From: Uliginosibacterium aquaticum
GTDB taxonomy: Bacteria; Pseudomonadota; Gammaproteobacteria; Burkholderiales; Rhodocyclaceae
Assembly (NCBI RefSeq): GCF_012972705.2
Contig: NZ_JABCSC020000006.1
Location: 88,097 to 152,096 of the forward strand
Direction: 5' to 3'
DNA length: 64,000 nt
The position numbers and the translations under genes were made by a program. Shown here one piece after another: positions 51,828 to 60,444 of the stretch. Positions within the stretch are counted from its first letter, which is position 1; every line of letters starts with the position of its first letter. The notes under the pieces are model-generated. The model was not told the DNA's origin and ran no database searches. It saw nothing but the letters and a program-made list of their open reading frames with translations.

Positions 51828-54656
51828 ATGCAACATTCCGCCATCGCGGCCGAGGCCGCCCGCAGCAGCGCGCCCAGCAGCATTTCCAGCAGCGAGTCCG
51901 ACTTTGCCGCCAGCCAGGCAGGTCTCGAGCTGATCCGTCGCAATGGCGCTGTGGTGCCCTTCCAGGCTGAGAAAATCAGCGTGGCGCTGTCCAAGGCTTT
52001 CATCGCCGTTGAGGGTGGGCAAGGAGCCGCTTCGGCGCGCATCCGCGAGCTGGTGAATCAGCTTACGGCGACTGTGGTCGGCGCCCTGACCCGCCGCCTG
52101 CCTGGCGGCGGCACGGTGCATATCGAAGATGTGCAGGATCAGGTCGAACTGGCCCTGATGCGCGCCGGCCAGCACGATGTGGCCCGTGCCTATGTGCTCT
52201 ACCGTGAGAAGCGCTCTTCCGAACGCGCCGCCCAGCAGGCTGCCGTGCCCGCTGCCGCGCCGGCCCGCCTGCATGTGCTGGATGGCGACGAGCGTCGCCC
52301 GCTGGATGAGGTTGCCCTGCTTGGCCAGATTCGTGAAGCCTGCGTTGGCCTGGGAGATGTGTCCGCCGAAACCGTGCTCGAACACGCCCTGCACAATCTC
52401 TACGACGGCGTACCGGTGGCTTCCGTGCGTCAGTCTCTGGTGCTCGCGGCGCGCACCCTGATCGAACGTGATCCGGATTATTCCAAGCTGGCTGCCCGCC
52501 TGCTGCTGCGCAGCGTGAGCATCGAAGTGCTGGGTGAGGAGCTGGGCCAGGTCGCCATGGCTGCGCGCCTGCCGGAAGCTTTCCCGGGCCTGATCCGCGA
52601 AGGCGTCAAGGCCGGCCTGCTCGATGCGCGTCTGGCCGAGTACGACCTGCCGCGCCTGGCTGCCGCACTAAAGGCCGACAACGATCTGCGCTTTGACTAC
52701 CTCGGCCTGCAAACTCTCTACGACCGCTACTTCCTGCACATCGAAGAGCGCCGCATCGAGCTGCCGCAGAGTTTCTTCATGCGCGTGGCGATGGGACTGG
52801 CACTGAATGAGATCGACCGCGAAGCGCGCGCCATCGAGTTCTACCAGCTGCTTGCCAGCTTCGATTTCATGAGCAGCACGCCGACCCTCTTCAACAGCGG
52901 CACCTGCCACTCGCAGCTCTCCTCCTGCTATCTGACCACGGTAGCTGACGATCTGGACGGCATCTATCAGGCGGTGAAGGAAAATGCCCTGCTTCAGAAG
53001 TATGCCGGTGGCCTGGGTAACGACTGGACCCCGGTGCGTTCGCTGGGCAGCCGCATCAAGGGCACCAACGGCAAGAGCCAGGGCGTGATCCCCTTCCTCA
53101 AGGTGGTCAATGACACGGCGCTGGCCGTGAATCAGGGCGGCAAGCGCAAAGGCGCGGTGTGCGCCTATCTGGAGACCTGGCACCTCGACATCGAGGAGTT
53201 CCTGGAGCTGCGCAAGAACACCGGCGATGAGCGCCGCCGCACGCACGACATGAACACCGCCAACTGGATTCCGGATCTCTTCATGCAGCGCGTGATCGCC
53301 GGTGAAGACTGGACCCTGTTCTCGCCTTCCGATGTGCCCGATCTGCACGAGAAGTTCGGCAGCGCCTTCCGCACTGCCTACGAGGCTTACGAAGAGAAGG
53401 CCGCACGTGGCGAGCTCAAGCTGCACAAGAAGCTGCCCGCCGTGCAACTGTGGCGCAAGATGCTGACCATGCTGTTCGAGACCGGCCATCCCTGGATCAC
53501 CTTCAAGGATCCGTGCAACCTGCGCTCGCCGCAGCAGCATGCCGGTGTGGTCCACAGCTCCAACCTGTGCACCGAGATCACCCTCAACACCTCCGACACC
53601 GAGACCGCCGTGTGCAACCTCGGCTCGGTGAACCTGCCGGCCCACCTGGTGCAGATCGATGGTGAGTGGCAGCTCGATCAGGCCAAGCTCGCCCGCACCG
53701 TCGGCACCGCCATGCGCATGCTCGACAACGTGGTCGACATCAACTTCTACGCCACCCCCAAGGCGCGCACATCCAACCTGCGCCACCGCCCGGTGGGCCT
53801 CGGCGTGATGGGCTATGCCGACTGCCTGCACCGCATGGGCCTGCCTTTCGCCTCGAATGAAGCCGTCGAATTTGCCGATCGCTCTATGGAAGCCGTCTGC
53901 TATCAGGCCTACTGGGCCTCCAGCGAGCTGGCCCGAGAGCGGGGTGTGTACTCCAGCTACCGTGGCAGTCTGTGGGATCGCGGCATCCTGCCGCACGAGT
54001 CGATCGCCCTGCTCGAAGAAGGTCGCGGCGAAGCGGTGGAAGTGGATCGCAGCGCGCGCCTCGATTGGGATGCCCTGCGCAGCCAGATCGGCCGCCACGG
54101 CATGCGCAACTCCAATTGCGTTGCCATCGCACCTACCGCCACCATTTCCAACATCATCGGTGTCTCCGCCTGCATCGAGCCGGATTATCAGAACCTCTAC
54201 GTGAAATCCAACCTCTCCGGTGAATTCACGGTGGTGGGCGAACACCTGGTACGCGATCTGAAAGCCCTGGGCCTGTGGGATGAAGTGATGATCGCCGACC
54301 TGAAATATTTCGATGGCTCGCTGGCCCGCATCGATCGTATCCCGGCCGAGCTCAAGGCCCGTTACGCCACCGCTTTCGAGGTGGACGCGGTGTGGCTGAT
54401 CGAAGCCGCCGCGCGCCGTCAGAAGTGGATCGATCAGGCCCAGTCGCTGAACCTGTACCTGGCTGCGCCCTCGGGCCGCAAGCTCGACGAGATCTACAAG
54501 CTGGCCTGGAAGCGTGGCCTGAAGACCACCTACTACCTGCGCACCCTCGGTGCCACCGCCATGGAGAAGACCTCCGCCCCGGTCGAGCAGATCAATGTGC
54601 CCGCCGAGCCCAAGTTCTGCTCCATCGACAATCCCGAATGCGAGGCCTGCCAATGA
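51828..54656 (+). CDS. nrdA: Class I ribonucleotide reductase, large subunit
   Basis: A 942-residue catalytic subunit that makes deoxynucleotides. An ATP-cone (about 23-125, LIRRNGAVVPFQAEKISVAL) gives allosteric control by ATP/dATP. The ten-stranded barrel has SSTPTLFNSGTCHSQLSSCY, SNLCTEITL and TAVCNLGSVNL (active-site cysteines), and ATISNIIGVSACIEPDYQN. The C-terminal tail ends CEACQ (C938, C941), the redox pair for thioredoxin. The start at 51828 is chosen because a GAGAG run precedes it; the ATG at 51795 has none. Coupled to nrdB by ATGA. Confidence 0.95.
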   Translation: MQHSAIAAEAARSSAPSSISSSESDFAASQAGLELIRRNGAVVPFQAEKISVALSKAFIAVEGGQGAASARIRELVNQLTATVVGALTRRLPGGGTVHIEDVQDQVELALMRAGQHDVARAYVLYREKRSSERAAQQAAVPAAAPARLHVLDGDERRPLDEVALLGQIREACVGLGDVSAETVLEHALHNLYDGVPVASVRQSLVLAARTLIERDPDYSKLAARLLLRSVSIEVLGEELGQVAMAARLPEAFPGLIREGVKAGLLDARLAEYDLPRLAAALKADNDLRFDYLGLQTLYDRYFLHIEERRIELPQSFFMRVAMGLALNEIDREARAIEFYQLLASFDFMSSTPTLFNSGTCHSQLSSCYLTTVADDLDGIYQAVKENALLQKYAGGLGNDWTPVRSLGSRIKGTNGKSQGVIPFLKVVNDTALAVNQGGKRKGAVCAYLETWHLDIEEFLELRKNTGDERRRTHDMNTANWIPDLFMQRVIAGEDWTLFSPSDVPDLHEKFGSAFRTAYEAYEEKAARGELKLHKKLPAVQLWRKMLTMLFETGHPWITFKDPCNLRSPQQHAGVVHSSNLCTEITLNTSDTETAVCNLGSVNLPAHLVQIDGEWQLDQAKLARTVGTAMRMLDNVVDINFYATPKARTSNLRHRPVGLGVMGYADCLHRMGLPFASNEAVEFADRSMEAVCYQAYWASSELARERGVYSSYRGSLWDRGILPHESIALLEEGRGEAVEVDRSARLDWDALRSQIGRHGMRNSNCVAIAPTATISNIIGVSACIEPDYQNLYVKSNLSGEFTVVGEHLVRDLKALGLWDEVMIADLKYFDGSLARIDRIPAELKARYATAFEVDAVWLIEAAARRQKWIDQAQSLNLYLAAPSGRKLDEIYKLAWKRGLKTTYYLRTLGATAMEKTSAPVEQINVPAEPKFCSIDNPECEACQ

Positions 54657-55792
54657 GCTCCCTGAATTTCGAAGACTGGGGCAGCCCCGCGTCCGCCCTC
54701 CAGCCCGTGGCGGGCGGCTCCGCACCGGCGCCGCAGGCGGCTGCGCCGGTGCCGCGTGGAGTCACCGGCAACATGCCGCACCCCGCGCTGGCTGCCGTGC
54801 GCGCGCAGGACAAACGCATCGTCAACGGTCAGGGCGACATCAACCAGCTCGCCCCGTTCAAGTATCCGTGGGCCTGGGATTTCTTCCTCAACGCCAACAA
54901 GAACCACTGGACCCCGCTCGAAATCTCAATGGCTCAGGATGTGCATGATTACCAGCACAAACTCACGCCGGCCGAGCGCCATGTGTTCGAAAACGTGCTG
55001 GCCTACCTGACCACCTCGGACATCCTCGCCATGCGCAACATCGGTCTGGCGGTGATGGAAAAGATGAGTGCGCCCGAACTGCAGATCTACCAGGCGCGTC
55101 AGGTGTACGAAGAAGCGCTGCACACCTGGACCTACCAGCACTGCATTGAAACCCTGGGCATCGATCAGCAGGAGATCTACAACCGCTACCGCGTGGTGCC
55201 CGAGATCAACGCCAAGATCTCGCTGGCCAACCGTCGCCTTGAGCGTGTCATGCGTTCGGACTTCGACCTCGCCGATCGCGACAACCTGCACGAGTTCGCG
55301 CTCTCCTACATGTTCTTCGCCGGCATCTTCGAAGGCTGCTGGTTCTACAACGGCTTCACGCCAATCTTCGCCCTGCAGCGCCGCGGCCTCATGAAGGGCG
55401 CGGCCGAGCAGCTGCAGTACATCATGCGCGACGAAGTACTGCACTGCGCCTTCGGCATCCGCGTGGTGCGCGAGCTGCTCAAGGAAGAGAACCTCACACT
55501 CGATCCGCGCGCCGTGCAGGAGTTGTGGGAAGAAGCTGAAGCCGCTGAGTCAGGCTATGCCGGCTACATCCTGCGCGAGCCCATCCTCGGTTACTCGGCG
55601 GATCTGCACCGTGCCCAGTTCCGCTTCATCGCCAACCGCCGCGCGCGTCAGCTGGGCCTCGCCGAACCCTTCCCGGGCGCCGAGAACGTGCTGCCCTGGC
55701 TGGACGAACAGGCCAACCTGCGCAAGGAGAAGAACTTCTTCGAGACCCGCGTCACCGAGTACCAGACCGGCGGGGCATTGAGCTGGGATTGA
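54653..55792 (+). CDS. nrdB: Class I ribonucleotide reductase, small subunit
   Basis: A 379-residue diiron radical subunit. The motif E154-A-L-H157-TWT-Y161 matches E. coli E115, H118 and radical Tyr122, so a tyrosyl radical (class Ia type) is expected. Further ligands lie in FFAGIFEGCWFYNG and RDEVLHCAFG. The first about 40 residues are a Pro/Ala-rich extension. The C-terminus (YQTGGALSWD) is the peptide that docks on NrdA. The ATG overlaps the nrdA stop. A strong terminator follows. Confidence 0.95.
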   Translation: MSSLNFEDWGSPASALQPVAGGSAPAPQAAAPVPRGVTGNMPHPALAAVRAQDKRIVNGQGDINQLAPFKYPWAWDFFLNANKNHWTPLEISMAQDVHDYQHKLTPAERHVFENVLAYLTTSDILAMRNIGLAVMEKMSAPELQIYQARQVYEEALHTWTYQHCIETLGIDQQEIYNRYRVVPEINAKISLANRRLERVMRSDFDLADRDNLHEFALSYMFFAGIFEGCWFYNGFTPIFALQRRGLMKGAAEQLQYIMRDEVLHCAFGIRVVRELLKEENLTLDPRAVQELWEEAEAAESGYAGYILREPILGYSADLHRAQFRFIANRRARQLGLAEPFPGAENVLPWLDEQANLRKEKNFFETRVTEYQTGGALSWD

Positions 55793-55814
55793 GGTGTGTT
55801 GGAGTATGAAATGA

Positions 55815-55843
55815 AAAGGCCTCGCAGTACGCGAGGCCTTTTT
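55815..55843 (+). terminator. Intrinsic terminator after nrdB
   Basis: AAAGGCCTCGC, loop AGTAC, GCGAGGCCTTT with following T: eleven pairs, starting 22 bp after the stop. Confidence 0.88.
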
Positions 55844-55903
55844 CTTGGAGTCTTTCCAGAGTGAAGCGGCAAGCCTGTATTGCTTCCTGACCCTGCCTCA
55901 AAT

Positions 55904-56239
55904 TTATCGACGCTGAGCCTCATGATCAGGCACCTCGCGAATCATCTCGCCTTCGATCACCATGCCATCGGAGTTCTCAGCCGGGCTGCGTTGCGCAAAG
56001 GGCTCCTGCTGCACGGGGGACTGGGCTCGCAAGGCACGGCGCAGGGCGCGAGTTTTCCACCAGAAATAGCCCAGAAACACGGCGCCCCCGACCAGCACTA
56101 CGCCCAGCGCCACCACCGAGAACATCACCATGGCCACGATCGCCACCAGCGTGAACAGCCCTGCCACGATCCGGGTAAAGGGGCCGGCTGGGGTGCGTGG
56201 GCGCGAAGAGGGGATACGGATGAAAACGGGTGAAGGCAT
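55904..56239 (-). CDS. Small membrane protein, 111 aa
   Basis: Two closely spaced hydrophobic stretches (IVAGLFTLVAIVAMVMFSVVAL and VVLVGGAVFLGYFWW) with a short basic loop, then a polar C-terminal tail rich in Arg, Gln and Glu. The start at 56239 has AAGGA 9 nt upstream; the frame continues upstream without coding signs. Convergent with nrdB. I do not recognise a family. Only the hydrophobic plan and clean ribosome site support it. Confidence 0.65.
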   Translation of the reverse strand: MPSPVFIRIPSSRPRTPAGPFTRIVAGLFTLVAIVAMVMFSVVALGVVLVGGAVFLGYFWWKTRALRRALRAQSPVQQEPFAQRSPAENSDGMVIEGEMIREVPDHEAQRR

Positions 56240-56466
56240 GACAGGTGATCCTTGTAGCCAGCGAGCCGGCTGGGTGCGGGGAAGACGGAGGTTCAGAGCG
56301 CGGATCCGGCAAAAGATTCCCCGGCCGGGCGTGTGTCCGTTTTCCTGATATGGGGGAGAAGAGCCAGGTTTCAATGCCGATCATGCCGAGGAGGGCGCGC
56401 GCCGCGACTGACGCCGATGCATGGCCAGGCCTGGGAGCGAGTCTTTCTGGACACACAAAAATTAAC

Positions 56467-56481
56467 TAGACGACCGGTCTA
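56467..56481. promoter_or_regulatory. NemR-type operator, copy 1 (repressor promoter)
   Basis: TAGACGACCGGTCTA, a palindrome with perfect TAGAC/GTCTA arms, 22 bp before the TetR start. The same 15-mer recurs at 57151-57165. It resembles the E. coli NemR box TAGACC-N4-GGTCTA. Confidence 0.8.
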
Positions 56482-56503
56482 TTTGTGCTTTAGGATCCAG
56501 GCC

Positions 56504-57094
56504 ATGAACTCCGAACGCCCCGATACCCGTCAGCACATCCTTGCCTGTGGCCAGCAACTCATTGCGGCCAAGGGTTTCGTAGCGGTCGGGCTGGCCGAGA
56601 TTCTGACGACCGCAAAAGTACCCAAGGGCTCCTTCTATCACTACTTCGCGTCGAAGGAAGCCTTCGGAGTGGCCTTGCTGGAGAGCTACGAGGCCAGCTA
56701 CCTGAATCGTCTGGCGGCGCTCAACGCACGGCCCGGGCTCAAGGGCGCACAGCGGCTGCTGACTTATTTTGAGCGCTGGGCCGAAACCCAGCGCGGCGAC
56801 GATGCGGCCGAGTACTGCCTGATCGTGAAGCTCAGTGCCGAGGTGGCCGATCTTTCCGAAGCGATGCGGGCCCGCATGCTGTCTGCCACCGATGCTGTGC
56901 TGCGCGAGCTGGCCGGGCATGTCTCTGCTGGCCAGGCAGATGGCTCGATCGGCAATCCGCAGGATGCCGCGGCGCTGGCGCAATGGCTGTATGAAGCCTG
57001 GCTCGGCGCATCCTTGCTGGCCAAGCTGCGGCGGGACGACAGTGCCTTTGCCGGCGCCATGGAAAAAACCCGCGAGCTGCTGCAACTGAACTGA
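56504..57094 (+). CDS. TetR-family repressor, NemR/AcuR-like
   Basis: A 196-residue regulator. The helix-turn-helix is TRQHILACGQQLIAAKGF, then GLAEILTTAKVPKGSFYHYF, where the KGSFYHYF recognition helix is typical of the NemR/AcuR group. The C-terminal domain (about 70-196) contains one Cys (EYCLIVKL) in a place where NemR-type sensors carry reactive cysteines. It probably represses itself and the following detoxification genes through twin operators. The start is at 56504. A terminator follows. Confidence 0.88.
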   Translation: MNSERPDTRQHILACGQQLIAAKGFVAVGLAEILTTAKVPKGSFYHYFASKEAFGVALLESYEASYLNRLAALNARPGLKGAQRLLTYFERWAETQRGDDAAEYCLIVKLSAEVADLSEAMRARMLSATDAVLRELAGHVSAGQADGSIGNPQDAAALAQWLYEAWLGASLLAKLRRDDSAFAGAMEKTRELLQLN

Positions 57095-57109
57095 AAAGAC
57101 ACGACGCAC

Positions 57110-57140
57110 GCGGCGGGGCAAAGGCCTCGCCGCTTTTTTT
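57110..57140 (+). terminator. Intrinsic terminator after the NemR-like gene
   Basis: GCGGCGGGG, loop of six, CCTCGCCGC (one G-U pair), then seven T. It separates the repressor from the oxidoreductase promoter. Confidence 0.82.
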
Positions 57141-57149
57141 GATCCCGAA

Positions 57150-57166
57150 CTAGACGACCGGTCTAG
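57150..57166. promoter_or_regulatory. NemR-type operator, copy 2 (detoxification operon promoter)
   Basis: CTAGACGACCGGTCTAG, containing the same 15-mer as copy 1, 24 bp before the oxidoreductase start. An identical 15-bp site at both promoters is strong evidence for one shared repressor. Confidence 0.85.
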
Positions 57167-57190
57167 TGCGAAATGCCCGAGGACTTTCCC

Positions 57191-58219
57191 ATGAGCGCAC
57201 CTGCCTCTCTCAACCGCCGCATCGTGCTGGCTTCCCGCCCTGTCGGCGAGCCCACGGTCGCCAATTTCCGCCTCGAAACCGCGCCCGTACCGCAGCCCGC
57301 CCAGGGCCAGGTACTGCTGCGTGCGCTCTACCTTTCGCTGGATCCTTATATGCGTGGCCGTATGAGCGCCGCCAAGTCCTACGCCAAGCCGGTGGGGCTC
57401 GGCGATGTGATGGTGGGCGGCACGGTAAGCCGCGTCGAAAACTCGCTGCATCCGGATTTCAAGGCCGGTGACCTGGTGCTGGCCTACACCGGCTGGCAGG
57501 ACTACTTCCTCTCCGACGGCAGTGGTCTGCACAAGCTCGGTGATCTCGCCCAGCCTTCCCTTGCGCTTGGCGTGCTGGGCATGCCCGGCTTCACCGCCTA
57601 TATGGGCCTGCTCGATATCGGCCAGCCAAAGGCCGGCGAAACCGTGGTGGTCGCGGCCGCCAGTGGCGCGGTGGGCGCGGTGGTAGGGCAGATCGCCAAA
57701 ATCCTCGGTTGCCGTGTGGTGGGCATTGCGGGTGGGGCGGAGAAATGCGCCTATGTGACGACAGAGCTCGGTTTCGATGCCTGTCTCGATCACCATGCGG
57801 ACGACATGGCCGCACAACTTGCCGATGCCTGCCCGGCCGGGATCGACGTGTATTTCGAGAACGTCGGTGGCAAGGTCTTCGATGCCGTGCTGCCCCTGCT
57901 CAACACCAAGGCCCGCGTGCCCGTGTGCGGCCTGATCGCCAGCTACAACGCCACCGGCCTGCCGGAGGGGCCGGATCGCCTGCCGCTGCTGGCCAGCACC
58001 ATTCTCAAGCAGCGCATCTGCATGCAGGGCTTCATCATTTTTGATGACTACGGCCATCGCTATCCGGAGTTCCTGCAGCAGATGGGCGAATGGTTTGCGG
58101 CCGGCCGGATCAAGTTCCGCGAAGACGTTGTGCATGGCCTCGAAGCCGCCCCCGAAGCACTCATCGGTCTGCTCAAGGGCCGCAACTTTGGCAAGCTGAT
58201 CGTCAAGCTGGCCGACTGA
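57191..58219 (+). CDS. NADP-dependent alkenal/quinone oxidoreductase (MDR, CurA/LTB4DH type)
   Basis: A 342-residue zinc-free medium-chain reductase. RRIVLASRPVGEPTVANF opens the family. YLSLDPYMRGRM, GVLGMPGFTAYMGL and the NADPH-binding AAASGAVGAVVGQIAK follow, then VYFENVGGKVFDAVLPLL. Such enzymes reduce the double bond of reactive alpha,beta-unsaturated carbonyls. It is the first gene after operator copy 2 and has GAGGA 7 nt before the ATG. It is 29 bp upstream of the DJ-1-type gene. Confidence 0.9.
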   Translation: MSAPASLNRRIVLASRPVGEPTVANFRLETAPVPQPAQGQVLLRALYLSLDPYMRGRMSAAKSYAKPVGLGDVMVGGTVSRVENSLHPDFKAGDLVLAYTGWQDYFLSDGSGLHKLGDLAQPSLALGVLGMPGFTAYMGLLDIGQPKAGETVVVAAASGAVGAVVGQIAKILGCRVVGIAGGAEKCAYVTTELGFDACLDHHADDMAAQLADACPAGIDVYFENVGGKVFDAVLPLLNTKARVPVCGLIASYNATGLPEGPDRLPLLASTILKQRICMQGFIIFDDYGHRYPEFLQQMGEWFAAGRIKFREDVVHGLEAAPEALIGLLKGRNFGKLIVKLAD

Positions 58220-58248
58220 ACACCTCACCCCCTACACGGAGCAAAGCC

Positions 58249-58929
58249 ATGAAAAACGTCCTCATCGTTCTCACCTCGCATGACCAGCTTGGCAACACCG
58301 GCCTCAAGACTGGCTTCTGGCTCGAAGAATTCGCCGCCCCCTACTATGTGTTCAAGGATGCCGGCCTCAACATTACCCTCGCTTCACCTAAGGGCGGCCA
58401 ACCGCCGCTGGACCCCAAGAGCGACGAGCCAGACTTTCAGACCGAAGCCACCCATCGCTTCCGCGCCGATGCGGCGGCTGTGACTCATCTCGCCAGTACC
58501 CTGCGGCTCGCCGATATCCGACTCGCCGATTTCGACGCAGTGTTTTACCCCGGCGGCCACGGCCCGCTCTGGGATCTGGCTGAAGACCCGCACTCCATCG
58601 CCCTGATCGAAGCCGCCGTTGCCGCCGGTAAACCGCTGGGCACCGTGTGCCATGCTCCGGGTGTGCTGCGCCATACTAAAAATGCCGATGGCACGCCACT
58701 GGTGCAGGGCCGCCGTGTCACTGGGTTCACCAACACTGAAGAAGAGGCCGTGCAGCTCACGAAGGTTGTGCCCTTCCTCGTTGAGGATATGCTCCAGGCC
58801 AATGGCGGCCACTACAGCAAGGGGCCGGATTGGGCCCCGTACGCCGTGGTCGATGGCACACTGATCACTGGGCAGAATCCGGCCTCCTCCGAACTGGTCG
58901 CCCAGAAAATCCTTTTGGCATTATCCTGA
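58249..58929 (+). CDS. DJ-1/PfpI-type protein (glyoxalase III-like)
   Basis: A 226-residue class I glutamine-amidotransferase fold. The nucleophile elbow GTVCHAPGVL carries C134 and H135; an early Glu in FWLEEFAAPYYVF and the FYPGGHGPLWDL loop complete the site. This length and pattern fit the Hsp31-like group that converts methylglyoxal to lactate without glutathione. Second gene of the electrophile operon, followed after 48 bp by a nitroreductase. Confidence 0.88.
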   Translation: MKNVLIVLTSHDQLGNTGLKTGFWLEEFAAPYYVFKDAGLNITLASPKGGQPPLDPKSDEPDFQTEATHRFRADAAAVTHLASTLRLADIRLADFDAVFYPGGHGPLWDLAEDPHSIALIEAAVAAGKPLGTVCHAPGVLRHTKNADGTPLVQGRRVTGFTNTEEEAVQLTKVVPFLVEDMLQANGGHYSKGPDWAPYAVVDGTLITGQNPASSELVAQKILLALS

Positions 58930-58977
58930 AGCCCTCTGGTTTCATCCCCTCCCCTGAAACATCGAAAGTGAGTCCCC

Positions 58978-59616
58978 ATGTCTGATCTGCTGAAAAAGCT
59001 CCAATGGCGCTACGCCACCAAGAAGTTCAACCCGGCGAAGCAGGTGCCGCAAGAGAAGATCGAGCGCATCCTCGAAGCCATTCGCCTCACCGCTACCTCC
59101 AGCGGCCTGCAGCCCTATGAAGTGATCGTCGTCAGCAATCCCGAGTTGCGTGCCCAGATCCAGCCGCATGCCTGGAACCAGGCCCAGATCACCGAAGCCT
59201 CGCACCTGCTGGTCTTTGCTGCATGGGATAACTACACCAGTGATCGCATCAACATGATGTTCGACCTCGTGAACGACGAGCGCGGCTTCAAAAACGAAGG
59301 CTGGGAAAACTATCGCCAGCAAGTGCTTGGCAGCTATGTGCCGCGCGATGCCGAGGTCAACTATCAGCACGCAGCTCGCCAGGCCTATATCGGACTCGGC
59401 ACTGCGCTGATCGCCGCCGCTGAAGAAGGCGTGGACAGTACCCCGATGGAAGGCTTCGATCCGGTCAAGGTCGATGAAATCCTCGGCCTCAAGGCACGCG
59501 GCCTGCGTTCCGTCATCATCCTGCCGCTCGGCTACCGCGCCGACGAGGGCGACTGGCTGCAAAACCTGAAGAAGGTGCGCCGCAGTCGCGACAAGTTCAT
59601 CATCGAACTCAAGTAA
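58978..59616 (+). CDS. NAD(P)H nitroreductase, NfsB type
   Basis: A 212-residue FMN flavoprotein. LQWRYATKKFNPAKQVP is the nitroreductase opening (FMN phosphate grip). RLTATSSGLQPYEVIVV, QAYIGLGTALIAAAEEGVDS and SVIILPLGYRADE follow. Such enzymes reduce quinones and nitro compounds by two electrons. It is the third gene after the NemR-type operator. Only the family can be read, not the natural substrate. Confidence 0.9.
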   Translation: MSDLLKKLQWRYATKKFNPAKQVPQEKIERILEAIRLTATSSGLQPYEVIVVSNPELRAQIQPHAWNQAQITEASHLLVFAAWDNYTSDRINMMFDLVNDERGFKNEGWENYRQQVLGSYVPRDAEVNYQHAARQAYIGLGTALIAAAEEGVDSTPMEGFDPVKVDEILGLKARGLRSVIILPLGYRADEGDWLQNLKKVRRSRDKFIIELK

Positions 59617-59692
59617 GCCATCTGCCGGGGAGCGCAGCATGCGCTGCCGCTCCCTGCGCCGCTTACCCTTATCCAGGATTCAAGGAAAACCC

Positions 59693-59992
59693 ATGAGCAT
59701 TTACGTGTTTGCCAGCGTTACCCCCAAAGCCGAGCACCTCGAAGCTGCCGAACAGATCCTGCGTGCCGCCGTCGTGCAATCGCGCAAGGAGCCCGGCTGC
59801 CTGCGCTACGACCTGTTCAAGTCCGTGCAGGGGGAGGCATCCTTCCAGTTCTACGAGGCGTATGTGGACCAAGCCGCGCTGGTCGCCCACGCCCAGTCTG
59901 CTCACTTCCTCACCCTCAAGGAACAGATCACCCCGCTGCTCGCTCAGCCGCTCACGATCAGCATCACCAGCGCCGTGGATGTAGCCGCCTGA
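59693..59992 (+). CDS. Antibiotic biosynthesis monooxygenase-fold protein (YgiN-like)
   Basis: A 99-residue ferredoxin-like-fold protein: IYVFASVTPKAEHLEAAEQI, KEPGCLRYDLFKS, FQFYEAYVDQAALVAHAQS. This is the ABM pattern; relatives such as YgiN act on quinols. The start at 59693 follows an AAGGA. A GC-rich stem-loop (59627-59653) sits in the 76-bp gap before it, perhaps altering message levels. It is probably in the same operon as the nitroreductase. Confidence 0.88.
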   Translation: MSIYVFASVTPKAEHLEAAEQILRAAVVQSRKEPGCLRYDLFKSVQGEASFQFYEAYVDQAALVAHAQSAHFLTLKEQITPLLAQPLTISITSAVDVAA

Positions 59993-60008
59993 TCCAGCCC
60001 AAGCTTCC

Positions 60009-60368
60009 ATGCAGACCGCCGCCAGCCTCGCTACCCTCCTCATCGCCCTGCTGCAAAGCTGGATCCTGATCCTGGAGATGTTTCTCTGGACTCACCCGCT
60101 CGGCAAGAAAACCTTCCGTCTGAGTGACGAGTTCGCGCAGGCCTCCCGTGTGCTGGCAGCGAATCAGGGGCTCTACAACGGTTTCCTCGCCGCCGGCCTG
60201 TTCTGGAGCCTGTGGCTGGGGCCGGAGGGCGTGGCGGTGCGCCTGTTCTTTCTCGGCTGCGTGCTGGTGGCCGGCATTTTCGGCGCCGCCACGGTCGGCA
60301 AGAAGATCCTCTTCGTGCAAGGCATTCCCGCCGCGCTGGCCATGGGGCTGGTGTGGCTGGCGGCCTGA
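60009..60368 (+). CDS. DUF1304 membrane protein
   Basis: A 119-residue protein with four predicted helices: LATLLIALLQSWILILEMFLW, GLYNGFLAAGLFWSLWL, RLFFLGCVLVAGIFGAAT and GIPAALAMGLVWLAA. The EMFLWTHPLGKKTF loop and the NQGLYNGFLAAG helix are the DUF1304 signature. Function is unknown. It lies 16 bp after the ABM gene, so it shares its transcript. Its place in an electrophile operon hints at envelope protection, by context only. Confidence 0.88.
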   Translation: MQTAASLATLLIALLQSWILILEMFLWTHPLGKKTFRLSDEFAQASRVLAANQGLYNGFLAAGLFWSLWLGPEGVAVRLFFLGCVLVAGIFGAATVGKKILFVQGIPAALAMGLVWLAA

Positions 60369-60444
60369 GCTGCAGGCAGCGCTTTAGCCCTGAGCAGAGT
60401 GCAGACCTCAAAGCCATTCCCCAACCCAATCTGACGAGCCCGAC

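Noticed and set aside
52668..54725. A 685-codon open frame on the minus strand across nrdA
   Set aside because: It is the mirror of a GC-rich coding gene; its product is His/Gly/Val-rich without a family, while nrdA on the other strand is certain.
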